Below, one piece after another: positions 20,155-31,225 of a DNA stretch of 64,000 nucleotides. Location: NCBI GenBank assembly GCA_964036045.1, contig OZ038378.1, positions 45,286,639 to 45,350,638 on the forward strand, given 5' to 3'. Source of the stretch: Eutreptiella sp. 'Long Island Sound 2002' (Eukaryota > Euglenozoa > Euglenophyceae > Eutreptiales > Eutreptiaceae). The notes under the pieces are model-generated. The model saw only the letters and a list, made by a program, of their open reading frames with translations, made no database searches and had not been told where the DNA came from. Both the position numbers and the translations under genes were made by a program. Every line of letters begins with the position of its first letter. Positions within the stretch are counted from its first letter, which is position 1.

Positions 20155-21657
20155 TTGGGGAGGGCCAGCGTGAGCAGAGTCTCCGAGAAATCAAATGCTG
20201 GTCTCTCCGGCGGTCCAAGGAGACCCAAAAGGTCCAGTACACCCCAAAACAGTGGAAGAAGGTCTAGAGGCGAAGCCGGGGAACTCCACGCGATATTGCG
20301 GAGATTCCATTGGACAGCAAGGCGTTGCTCAACCCCACAGAAACCCTGTTTGCCTTGTATGTCAACCCAATGTGGCTGCAGCGCCACCGGTACCGTATTA
20401 GGGATGACACTATACACTGGGCCCATTTCCAGCACTATCTCCAACCCCTACCGCAACGCGCCCCGCGAGCAAGAATTAACTATGTTGGGCCCCGCCACCT
20501 ATGGGAGGTGCAGTTAGGAAAGTTCCGGGGGCCGGACCTCCGCCTATCTGAGGCGGACGCCTGCATCGACATCTCGTGGTACCGTCACCTTACTTAGGCG
20601 GACCAGTGTACCCTATGCGCAGCCATGCGCAACCCCTTGGTATGCATGGTAGTGGGCAAGCGCGGTAGGGTCATGCTGCTCCTCAAGCACCCCGATTGCT
20701 CTCGTCCAGCCGGTCCAAGTGACAAACCTCCAGGGTACGGCCATCTCCTCCCACGCCTCCACGTTGGAGGCTACAGCTTTCTATGCCCTGGCGACAAACA
20801 TTGACGAGCGGGCCCTTGGGGCCCGTGCCTTGTTGGGGAAATGCGGGGAGTTTACGTCCAAGAAGTGGTCCACACGGTGCAAATGAAGCTGGACCTTGCG
20901 AAGCTTCAATGCCGGGTGGTGGACGTCCTGATCACCGACCTTGCGCAATTTTTTGACGTCATTGCACATGACGTCCACCACCTCGTGGGGGCCCAGGTGG
21001 GCCTTGGGGATGCCAGCCACCTGGCAACCCACACATAGGGCTTCTCGTATGCCTGCCCCTCGGCCCATGGCAGACACATACCCTGGCGCACAGCCTGCGT
21101 ACCCCCCATGGTACAATTCCGTGAGTCCATGCGGGGGCCACGGCGGCTCTCCCCTCACTACGGTTCATGGACATAGCGTAAGGCGCCTACGCGGTACACC
21201 CTACTCGCTTCACGGGGCTCATGTGCGTGGGCGACACGATAGTCCTCGTGGAGCAAGCGACACCCGCCCTATCCAGGCTGTCCTACTGAACAAACGGGCG
21301 CACTAACAAGGTAAACTGCGGGTGGATGTCCCTGACCACATTCAGCATTGTTCAACCCCTGATCCTCAACCGCTGCGCTCGCCCACGCCGGAGGCTGTAG
21401 CTCTGCCGGTGGGCCGCGCATGGGTGACCGATAGCCCGGAGGAACGGCAAGAGACGTTGACCGGGGCTCCTGCTCCGGCCCCCCCTGGTCCCCAGGTATA
21501 TGGGGACCGACATCTACCTCCAAGGCACACCCACGGCCCCCACAACCTACCGGAGGTGTGGGCGGCCACCTGGAAACAGCTGCGCCCCCAACGGCTCACC
21601 TCGGACACAGCAATGGTGGTGCTCATGGCAAAGAACCCGAGCAAACGCCCCCCCTAG
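20155..21657 (+). pseudogene. LINE-B copy 1, reverse transcriptase part
   Basis: This is a damaged reading frame with the segments HRYRIRDDTIHWAHFQHYL, DISWYRHLT (TAG at 20595, where Gln would fit) ADQCTLCAAMRN, VDVLITDLAQFFDVIAHDVHH (in two short overlapping parts, about 20910-20980) and GLMCVGDTIVLVEQATPAL near 21210-21270. The last has the layout of the RT catalytic YxDD strand with the box degraded to VGDT. Stops and frameshifts are frequent, so no functional enzyme is expected. Identification rests on motif order and on continuity with the RNase H part downstream. Confidence 0.5.
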
Positions 21658-21881
21658 TCAGCGTCTACCGCCCCACGCCCCGGCTGCATGCGTTGAATGA
21701 CACCCGAATGGTGAGGGGTTACAAACACATGACGGGAACCTCCCGCCATGCCCACAGGGACGCCCTGTGGGGGCCCTAGGAGCATGGCTGCCAGGGCGTG
21801 GCCCGGTCCTCACACCCGTGGCAGGTCGCGGTCGTCCGAGAGTGGGTCCGTCAGGGTGCTTGAGCGAAAGAGGAGTTTCGC

Positions 21882-24180
21882 GTGTCCCAAGCCTATACTC
21901 TCCAAACCCACCAAGCACTCAGGGTGGGTTGCCCCGCCGTGTTTACCCCGGAGGAGTACACCCACCATCCGCGGTGCCCCCACCTCATGCGTACACTGCA
22001 GTGGGTGGTGGATGAGGTGCTCTTGCCGATGCGGATGACGGGCCGATGCTCGGGGACAACCCCCGTCCTGGCGCGGGCCTTGCCCCACGGATATAGGTGT
22101 TTACCACCGAGTACGGTGACGTCAGCGCAAGTTGTCGTCCCCCCCACCATCAACGAGGCGGTGTACGCCCTAGGATACCACCACCTGGGAAATCTGTACG
22201 CAGCACACCACTGGGTCGATGGACAGCGGGCCCTAGGGAAAGGGCACCTTGAAAGGGCACCAACTCGCAAAGCTATCCTTGGCCTGAGAGCGTGGCTTGC
22301 CCGCCACAGTGCCGTCCTGGTGCCCCTCCTATGGCCACACACCGCGGTGGCAGGCCGCTGCCGAGGAGTGGACCCCGAGCACTGTACCGGCGTACCCCGC
22401 AGAGGCGGTCATCAAGGGCAGGTTGGACAGAACCACCACAATGGAGACCATGTACCACTGGGGGTTTGCGGTCAAGGTCACTACAGCCATGAAGGATGCC
22501 ATGGAGGCCGAAAACGGGGTATCGGAGCTCGGGGTGTGCTGCCAGCCCCTGGATGTGGTGCCGATTGACACCGGGGTGCACCGCCTCTCAGTGGCCCTTT
22601 TGGGTTTGCAAGGTGCACGTCAATGTAGCTCTACACACGCCCAGTTGTTGGATGACCACCAGCATGTGCTCCTCAACCAGTTGCAAGGCACGGGGCTGCG
22701 GACGCCCACCATCGTCTGGCCGTCCGGGCAGCCGACGGCGGCGTACTCGCGGGGCGGGCAGGTGTCGCCTGCCCCCTTGATTACAGTATGTGCGGCAGTG
22801 CCACCGTGGCTGTAGATAGCCATCGCGCCAGCCGCGGTGGCAAAGTTCAAGTACCCTGCAGAAAGCCCGGCACACTTGTACAGGAGGCCCTTGTGATACT
22901 CGCTCTACACGGTGGGTTTCCGGCCAAGCTCCATCCGGCGGTGAAATCGCAGCCCCGCGAACACCATGGTGACCTGGCCCTCCTCGCACTTCATGGCCCG
23001 GCCACCGACCCCACCGAGCCGCTGGCCCCGAACACCGCGCCAGGCATCCAGTTCTATGCCCTGCGTGCGCTGGCAACTCTCCGCGGAACCATGGCCGCGG
23101 TGCATGGAAGGAGCACGCCGGCAGGCATGGATATGGGAGGGTTTGCCCAGAGTGGGCATGAGGCCTACCGGGCCCACGTCTCCGGGGTGGGTACCTCCCA
23201 AGAGGGGGAGGCCACGATCCTCTTGTCTTACGTCCGCAGGTTTGCCGAGAAGCGATGAGTATATTGGCTGGTGCCGGAGTGCGAGACGGCGGTTGGGCCC
23301 CTCCGGGCATACCAAGTGGGGGAACACTGTGGGGATGGCCTAAACCAGCCGTATGCCATCGTTCTAGGGGCCACTGCCTCTGCCCAGCCTCGGCTATCAA
23401 TGTGGTCACAACGCCGTGGCAGTGGATCAGGGTCCTCAACGTTCTCGTAGATGCGGCGATGCAACAGCCACCGGTGGTGGACCTCACATGGCTCTGCCGC
23501 GGCCCCTTCACCTTTCTTCCCCCTTGTAGCCCACCGGGACTACTGCCAGCTTTCCCCCACATCGTTGGCCGACTGGTTGCAGGATCAAGCCTCCATTCCA
23601 GCACGCGTCGGATATGAGGCCCGTTGGGGGCGAATTACGTGCCGAGGAGTGGCCTCCCCCTCAACTGGTTCGACAGTGACCAGCATCGCTATATATCGGC
23701 GCACGGTATGGACAACATTCGGACGATGACTGTCCTGGCGCACCGATGATCCCACCGAAACACGGTGGTGGACACCACGTGCCTCCTTTCCAGGGCAGAG
23801 CCAAAATCGGCGCTCCACCTCTAGGCGTGATCGGCCCAATCCCGTGAGTGGGGGCCGGCTCGCGGAGCGGCAAGACAAGAAGGTGGGAAGGCGGGCGATG
23901 ATGGTGCGCAATTAGTAGGGAGCCGGCTATTCTAGAACAGTGGGCGGCATCGTTGCGCACATCCTCCATGCAGCGGGCCCAAATGGAGCGCCTTGGATCC
24001 CGGATGCTTGAGATTGAATTCGTGCGTCACGCCATGGCGGTGTCCATCACAGTGTGGTAAGGCCACGCCAGGGCGCGTGCCACGTTGTTGAAGCCCCGCC
24101 TAGGCGTGGAACGGGACGACGGCGTGGGTATTACAAAATCTACCCCTGCACCAGTAGGCTTAGAGAGAGGGAGTCCTGCT
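21882..24180 (+). pseudogene. LINE-B copy 1, RNase H and C-terminal part
   Basis: Segments such as RTPTIVWPSGQPTAAYSRGG (22693-22755), IAIAPAAVAKFKYPAE, VYWLVPECETAVGPLRAYQV and FVRHAMAVSITVW align with the intact frame of LINE-B copy 2 (TIVWMATPPTAAYWRW, IAIAPAAVAHFQYPAE, VYWLVPDSEAAVGALRTYQ, FLRHVIEESIRVW). Stops include TAG at 22813 in place of a Trp codon, two TGAs near 22900 and TAA near 24058. The RNase H core and the zinc-knuckle region are both broken. Confidence 0.65.
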
Positions 24181-24390
24181 GGAGCGTTTGGGCTGATATC
24201 GGTCGCCTGGTGCGTGACCTCCAAGTTTCTCGCGCACCCCTCTTTCCGCCGACATCCACACACTTACACACAACACGCGCACTGTGCACACAACCGTCCC
24301 GTTTACCTATACCCGTGGGTAGACATCCCGGCCATTGCCTCTTGGTAACAACGCCTTCGGCACACCACACCACACCACCGCCTTAGGACT

Positions 24391-26160
24391 TTGCATCCCT
24401 ACCATAGGGCCGCGTGCCAAGTGCCAAGCCCCCCCAAGACAAGGCCTGAGCACCGCCCTCTGGGCAATGTAGTAACAGTGTCCGGTCTATGAGTGGTCCA
24501 GCACTCAGCATTAGCACCGGGGATCCCGCTCCCCCGTAGTACCGGCCCCATGGACCCCGGGAAGCATGCAGCGACCCATAGAGAAGCCGTCCGACACAGC
24601 CTCCCCTTCCCCTCCCGCCGCCTCACCATCCGTCCACAGTTTGGCGTTGGGTACCAGCCAGCAACCCCTAGACAGGCCGGCCAGCACGGCCTCCCATTCT
24701 CCTCCCCACATACAACCCCTCCAACTGCACTGCTTACCCTCCTGGTGGTGCCCACTCAGCCTCCCCTCCCATGCCCGCCTAACCCATACTCTTCATGCCT
24801 GCACCCCTACCTCCTTATCGCTTCCCGCATGCAATCAAGCGGAGTGGGGGCTCACGTAAGGAGTCTCAAGGGGCATAGGTGGGGAAGTCCAACACACTTC
24901 TGGCCCTTGAGTTGCCGGATGCTGAGACGGAGGTCCATGCCGGAAAGGGGTGCAATTTTGGGGTCACGAACGTGTGGTAGGGCACAAGGAGTAAACACCG
25001 CACATTGATGCCCAGGTTAGGGTCAGGGCTAGGGCTAGGGTTCGCCCACGCATGGTCCCAACCCAAGCTCCCTTCCTCCCCTTGCACCCGTGACCCCCCC
25101 CCCCCCTCCACGCTTATCATGGTTGGGGAATGCTAAGTCCGCCTACAGAGCACCCAAATGCCCATAGATATGATTGTGCAAATCCGAACCCTCTACGTGA
25201 ACAAGGGAGCGGTCCACAAACCAGTGGAGGGGCACCTTGTGTGCCTTGTGTGGTTGAGGTTCTACAAGCCTTGCCTTGCCACGGTTGTGAAAATGGGATC
25301 AATCCACAAAAGAGTGGATGAGCACCGCTCCCGTATTGCCCTACCCCCTGTTCGTTGTTGCTGAATGCCTATCCAATAGATATAGATATCAAACAAATTG
25401 GAGGTATGGAAGTACAAGGCCCCCCGGCCACCACCCCAAAGGCCACCCGGGAGGGGTTAACAGCCCCTACACCACCGTGGGAAGCCCCAGCCAGCCGCTG
25501 GCCACTGCTGACAGGGCACGCACCTGAGCGTAAAATGAGCGAACTAACACACACCAAAAATAACTAATTGTAATAATCCTCGACCCATCTCCATCATTTG
25601 TGTTTCTCAGTGAGTGGGCGTCCCTAGATGAGTCTCAACATACTTGAGTGAAGGAAATATGACGCCTAAGCGCTATGCACTAGCTATGTGACGGGGAGGC
25701 GCCTCCGCCTTCCTTGCATCCTCGGGAAGGACCTAGCATATCCCGTGCCAAGCTCTTGACCACTTGCCCCAACCCTTCTCTCCGGGCACTGCACCCTCCG
25801 GCATCCTTTTCTCTACATCCTCAATACAAGGCCTGAACACCACCCACACAACCGACCACACATTTAGTGTCTAAGGGCCTGAACCCGATTCAAACGACAA
25901 GGCAAAAACCCTCGTGATATGGAGTAGCTAGAGGTCCCAACGGAGGGAACCCTTGTCCGCAAGGCGGGATATGGCACTCCTTGCATAACAACACCTTGTT
26001 GCTTGCTCCCATGGCACAAACACGGCGGTGTGGTGAACCGTGGGTGTAGGGGGATTGCGTCTGCCGTAGATGCGGTTCGAGACTCGTGCGGGAGCATGCC
26101 TGACCCTCTACTTGCCTTGGAGAGACACACCGCTGCTGGTTTGGAGTTGTAAACAGAAAA
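24391..26160. other. No gene seen; short telomere-like tract
   Basis: This is intergenic or intronic sequence with no supportable reading frame and no paired element ends that I could find. At 25014-25045 a degenerate run (GGTTAGGGTCAGGGCTAGGG) resembles plant-type telomere repeats. C runs occur near 25097. Confidence 0.4.
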
Positions 26161-26485
26161 GGTGATCTCTCACGCGGACAGGGCAACACTATCCCCCCAT
26201 GCCGCTCCAAAAGTTGCGACCACAGGCACAGTGGGGCCATCGGTCCTCGGGGCCCGTGATCCCGCGCATTCTAGGGGCTACACCCCCGCCGGTACTCCAA
26301 CAGCTATGACGACTAGCTCGCTGGGGCATTCCATCGCCCTAGCGCATGATGCCACTGATGGTGCTTCAAAAGCTGCCACCCCTAGCTCAGTTGGACATTC
26401 CATTCCCCCAACCGGTGGTTCCAAGCTTTTTGGAGCCTACGATCCCACTCTAGAGCTCCAAAAGCCGCAACACTTAGGAGGCCCA
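26161..26485. repeat. Degenerate ~91-bp repeats
   Basis: Three to four diverged units carry the GATCCCGCGCATTCTAGGGG-type core, a GC(T/C)CCAAAAG(T/C)TGC block and C-rich spacers, spaced roughly 90-100 bp. They resemble the arrays at 1-1009 and 30.3-31.2 kb. The 108-codon open frame over them is a by-product of the repeat. Confidence 0.45.
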
Positions 26486-27004
26486 TAGTGCCCCCTGTCG
26501 TTTTTGGAAAAAAAAATGATATCTTGCACACACTGCAACCTTTTTGCTTCATGGGCAAGCGTAAAGGAGGGGGTGGTTTCAGCCTGGATGTGGGGGGGGG
26601 GGGGGCAGCGCCACACAATTTAGGGGTGGGAAGCGGCAAAAAAGTAGCAGTTTGCGCCCCCAAAGCTTGTGAACGCGGCCACTGTACTTTTTGCTTTCGG
26701 GGATTGAAATACAAAAAGGGACAAACAACGTGGTAAAACTATGTTCTGCGACTGAGTATGACAAACGGAGCACATGTTTGTTACCGGCACGTGGTGTGGT
26801 TGTCAAGGCAAATGTTGCAATGCGCGGACAATGATGACCGCATTGCGACCACCTGTGAAGACCGGTTGGGCAATGTACCCAAGAACAACAAAGAAGTCCC
26901 CCTCTGACAAGTCAGGGTGAAAAGAAGCATTTCTGGCAAGTTGGGCTCCGCACAGCCCTTACCACGGAAATCCACTAGAAACTAGGGTACGAATAAAGGG
27001 ATGT
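26486..27004. other. No gene seen
   Basis: Sequence becomes AT-richer here. A short frame at 26488-26736 (Gly-rich, then CERGHCTFCFRG) is not supported by splice signals or by similarity I can recognise. Confidence 0.3.
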
Positions 27005-27012
27005 ATACCAAC

Positions 27013-27441
27013 TAAGGTTTGGAACCTGCTAGTTTTGAAAACAACCGGTTTTAAACAATTATTTTTACAAAAAAAAAACCGGTTTGGCCGATTAATGGTT
27101 TTCAAAATAAACGGGTTTTCCGATTAATTGCCCTTTACTAACCAAAATGTTGCAATCTGCAAAAGAGAGCTCATACAAGTCGGAGCACAATGATCAAAAC
27201 AACGTCGGAAGTTGCAATTCACCATCGGCCATCGCTTATTGCTACCAAAGCCTCTGATTAGTGCAAAAATTCCACAAAATGTACTGCCCAAAAGAACCCG
27301 ATAAATTTGGAACCATTCCGATTCATTGGTTTAAATCGATTTTCAAAATAACCTGTTGTGCCAATTGTTTCGAAAATAATCTCCGATGATTGCCGATAAC
27401 CGGTTTTCCCGATTAATTGGTAAAACGGGTTCCGAGCCCTA
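27013..27441. mobile_element. hAT-like MITE, 429 bp, 8-bp target duplication
   Basis: The left end TAAGGTTTGGAACC (27013) and the right end GGTTCCGAGCCCTA (ending 27441) are imperfect inverted repeats of the classic hAT type (TAGGGCTCGGAACC in the reversed right end). Identical 8-bp sequences ATACCAAC flank the element at 27005-27012 and 27442-27449. Inner arms contain repeated AACCGGTTTT and CCGATTAAT motifs on both sides. There is no coding capacity, so it is non-autonomous. Confidence 0.88.
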
Positions 27442-27449
27442 ATACCAAC

Positions 27450-28700
27450 GCGACACACTACAACCACACATGTAGTACCGGGGTCCGAAATAGCAAACTG
27501 CCACTAGATCGGCTATGCAAAACCTAGACCCATGGAAACAACAGAAAACAGGCATTAATTACGATAACCATTAACACAACCGGACCATCAGTCAGATGTG
27601 GTGCTGGAGACCGTTAGCGGCGCATTGTATGCCCCCCCCCCCCACCCTACCCCAACTGCAATCCTTTCATATACCAAAGACCGCCAACCATAGACACAAC
27701 AAGGTAGCATCGCGACATACTAGTCGAGCATTGCAAAGCACATACAAAGCAATGGCTACAAATTGTACACTCCTTCACATGTGACATAGGAGGTCCGTTG
27801 AACTTGGGAATTCTTGTCGTACTGACTACAGATTGATGTCTCCCGACATGTGGTTCACAAGCACCTGCTAACTCCTAGATACCTTGCCCGTTCCCCCTTC
27901 TAAATGTAGAGCAAATGAGGAAATATGATTCACCTCTGGTTCACACGAACGAAATCTGGTCATAGATGGCTTCGAAAAATATATCAGGGCACAATGAGCA
28001 GTGGTAAAGTAGTGCCCAAAATACGCAATGTCAACCACTGAAGGAATTGAAAAAAATCATCGCACACACCAATACAAGTGGGTCGCACAATGCAGCACAA
28101 AATGTACCATGGCCCAACAAGTAGTGGCAAAGCTGTGCGCAGCATACAAAGTAGAAAATGGACTCTCGGTACACTGGGCAAAGTACAAATAGGCAGACAC
28201 ATGCGTGTGAGCTGTGCACGGCCCAGGACCGGGTAACAAACATTTTCAGGGCTCAACTCAAGGTACATAGTGTACCTAGGGTCTGCAGTGCCTAGGATAT
28301 TAAAAAAAAAGCACATAAGTAGAGTAGCTGGGATTCACAGACATAAACTTGGCACAGTGGATCCGACTATATCATGGGTAGACACAACAACCCATACACC
28401 TTGTCAGCGAGGGATATGCGAAAAGAAATGCTGAGTCAAAATCAGCCCTCTTGCAATTAAACTCACAAGGATAGTGTTGTATTGTCGAAACAAGGGCAAC
28501 GCTGGAACCCTCCGAACAGAATTCAATGTTGAGTCAAATGGTATGCTTGGCTCTGCAGAGGCCAGTAGCACAAATTACGTGACGTTTGGGGCAAATCAAT
28601 CAAGTCTGAGAGGCTCAGCTGTGCACATCCAAGGTCAGTGCAAAATGAAAATTTGACCTCAAAATTCAATCGCAAAGACATACAGAGACAAACTAGGCAC
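27450..28700. other. AT-richer stretch, no gene seen
   Basis: No reading frame, RNA gene or element end is supported. Two loosely similar stretches about 115 bp apart (near 27990 and 28105, AGTAGTGGCAAAG-like) may be an old local duplication. Confidence 0.35.
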
Positions 28701-28799
28701 TTCACTCACTGTCCTATTGGTGGAACAACTGTTCCGGTTTGCACATGAGAGGCTCGTTGACACCAAGCATTCAGACCTCCTGCATGGTCACACAAATTG

Positions 28800-30125
28800 A
28801 GAGAGTCATATGTCCGTTGTGGTCCAGCACAGCCATGCCACCGGTGCTGCCTGGGCTTCAAACTCACTTGCCACTTGTCTTGCCCCCCCTCTTGGGCACT
28901 CCAACGCTCACGCCACATGCCAGGGTAGCGTGCAACCCCTCGGCTGTGCGCTTATTTTGAGCCGGGGAGGTTGCTGCTGCAGCCGTAGCCAACTTGTCCT
29001 CCTCTTCCTTCCTCTTTCGGTTGGCTCGTTCGGCCTCTTTGGACTTCTTCTGTTTCTCCTTCTCCTCCTTTTTGCGCGACTGCTGTTGCGCCTCCTCCCG
29101 CTTGTAGAACTCCCGCTCAACCCTCTCTTGCTCGGTTTGCCGCGGTTTGTCGTGTTTCTCCTTCCCCCTTGGCGGGAGGGTTTGCGGACCCGTCACCTCG
29201 ATTTCTTTGTCACTATTGTCCGTATCACTTGCCTTTTCAGAGTCCTCCTACTGCTAGAACGGCGGCTGGCCTATGCTTGCCCACTGCATGATGCTCCGCC
29301 ACTCACCATCCTCCTCTGTGTCCCCTTTCCGGACGATTGTCTTCGGTAGACTCACCACATCAGCTACATTCATTCATTCCCTGATTCATTCTGTGGCAGC
29401 TTATGGGCAAGCCCGCGTGTGTTCAAATAGAAAGATTATTGTATAGTGAAGTATGAAAAAGTTGCTGGATGTGTACACTTGATTGTGGCATAAGAAGACT
29501 GGAGCAGAGAGTAATCTTAGTCAGGATGTGAGTGGAATAGATTCAAGAAATATTCGGGTGCGTGCAATGTATTATGAAGTGGATCCGCTTTTTGTACTTT
29601 GTGTGTGTATTGAAAATTGTTCCACGCCTTTCGAAAATTTTTGTTGGTGGATTGTGCGCTGTTGAATTTGGAATATATACTGCAGAGTTTGTTTGTTTTT
29701 CTGTGCTAAGGATACATTGACCAAAAAACTAAAAAATCCTTTTTGGCAATCGCTTACCATTTCGTTCCGGATTGTGTTGACAAAGACCTTGTTGTCCAAA
29801 AGTGCATCAGGCAAGGGCAGGGGATCAGCAACAACAAAGGGATCATTGTGTTCAGAGGTCTTCCTTAAAATGACCAGGCTTGACTGCTTAACGACTGGTG
29901 TGCCGGGCTCACTTACTATCAGGATCTTCTCTGCAGTTGAGTCCTTATGTTCCCTTGTTGGTTCCTTGCTTTCAGCTCCGGCTACACAGGGAAAAAGTTG
30001 GCTGCCGGAGTTGGAAGGACAGGAGGAAAAGTCGCTGGAAATACTAGTGTGGTCAACGAAGTTGGACAAAGGGACCAAGGATTCTTTGAGAACCCATTTG
30101 GCAAGAAGGCAAGGTGTGTTACAAT
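28800..30125 (-). CDS. Putative two-exon gene fragment, charged coiled-coil protein, unknown
   Basis: On the minus strand an upstream exon (about 30120-29759) reads CLLAKWVLKESLVPLSNFVD through VFVNTIRNEM and ends at a textbook donor, GTAAGCG (29758). A downstream part (about 29370-28864) reads VADVVSLPKTIVRKG, EDGEWRSIMQWASIGQPPF, then two TAG codons (29254 and 29248) separated by CAG, then EDSEKASDTDNSDKEIE. It ends in a Lys/Glu/Arg/Gln-rich stretch of about 60 residues that should form a coiled coil, and a basic Gly/Lys tail. The linkage of the exons and the frame between them are inferred. I do not recognise the family. It could be part of a transposon gene, since the same CAG-to-TAG decay is seen in the elements nearby. 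No function is proposed. Confidence 0.35.
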
Positions 30126-30299
30126 TTTTACGTCAAAAAAACTTCCTTCCTATCTCTGTCTGTTGGCTTGATTCTTGCGTTCCTCTCTGCAAACTTCACA
30201 CCGTACGGGCACGTGAAGCCCTTTAGACAAGAACCAACTCTCCCTTGACCTGAGGAGCAAAAAGGTTAAAGAACCGTCCTTACAAACAACCTAGCGACC

Positions 30300-31225
30300 A
30301 AAACTTGATACATCTTTGAGCGGTTGATGCTGCTCGCTTCATGACAACGTTCGGCGGTGTTCTCTTAATGAAAGCTCGAGCAACTTCTTGCTTTTTCGCT
30401 TTGGTACAACGGACCATTATGTGTTGTTCGTTCTTAGTAGCCACATGGCGACAAAGTTCGGCCCCAAGGCCTACGATCATGCGTCTTTTGGGGGACATCT
30501 TCTCGGCCATCGGCCAACATGCACCACACACCAGCACGGTGGGCCACATCATCGTGGCAGCCCGTGATGCCGCCGCTTTTGGGGGATAACCATACCCTGT
30601 AAGCGGCCCAAAGGGTGCAACCATATGCAAAATTGGACATGTCATCCCTCCGCCACGTGATGCTGCACCTTTTGGGGGAAGGCGACTCCCCAAACAAGCC
30701 CCACAAAGTGCCACTACCAACACGGCGGGACACTTCGGCGCCCCGGCCGGTGACCCCGCGCCTTTTCTGGGACGGCCGCCCCTCAAGGAGCGCCCGTCGG
30801 CATGGCGCGACATTTCGTCCCCCAGCCCACGATCACGTGTGAAAAGGTAGTTCGTGGCCGCTGCTCGTGAATTTACGCTTTTCGAAGGACAGCCAAAGCC
30901 TGCAAGCGCCCAATAATGTGCAACCCCCCTCATGTTGGGACATTTTGGCCCCCTGGGCGGTGATCCCACGCATTTTTTGGGGGCAACAATCTCCCGCAGA
31001 CGCCCCGCAAGGTGCAAAAACTGTAATGCCGGGGTACTTTGAACTCTCGATCATGGATCCCGTGCTTTTTTGGGGGGCGGACGTCCTCCGCAAGTGCCCC
31101 ACAAGTCGCCAACACTGGCGCTGTAAGACGCTGCGTCCCCCCAGCCCTGCATCCGGCGCCTTTTGGGAGATAGCCATCGTTCCAAGGCAGCCCATAGGTG
31201 GCAAACAACGCCGCAACGGGCTAAT
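30300..31225. repeat. ~91-bp tandem repeats, reverse orientation
   Basis: About ten units carry the reverse form of the family core (GTGATC-C-GC-CTTTTGGGGGA at about 30476, 30566, 30657, 30751 and onward), spaced close to 91 bp. The orientation is opposite to 1-430 and to the adjoining array from 31226. Open frames on either strand here follow from the repeat and are not called genes. Confidence 0.75.

Larger units (their letters stand above)
19360..24390 (+). mobile_element. LINE-B copy 1, decayed non-LTR retrotransposon
   Basis: The + strand carries RT motifs (about 20300-21650), then a connection domain and RNase H (about 21880-23500), and a C-terminal tail (to about 24180), all homologous to LINE-B copy 2 on the minus strand at 34-36 kb. 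The two copies also share their 3' untranslated sequence: CCGTTTACCTATACCCGTGG and CGCCTTCGGCACACCACA at 24297-24376 match 34110-34025 in reverse. No endonuclease was found upstream, so this copy is probably 5'-truncated or damaged. It lies head to head with LINE-A. The left boundary is approximate. Confidence 0.7.

Noticed and set aside
5424-29256. Nuclear code in which TAG encodes glutamine
   Set aside because: Many in-frame TAGs fit Gln, but the ~590-codon LINE-B frame and all TRAPPC11-like exons contain none, and the elements with TAGs also have frameshifts and other stops. Deamination of CAG in silenced elements explains it better.
28810-29349. Leu-rich membrane-like frame on the + strand
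   Set aside because: It is the complement of the Lys/Glu-rich minus-strand coding segment. The hydrophobic reading is a shadow of that.
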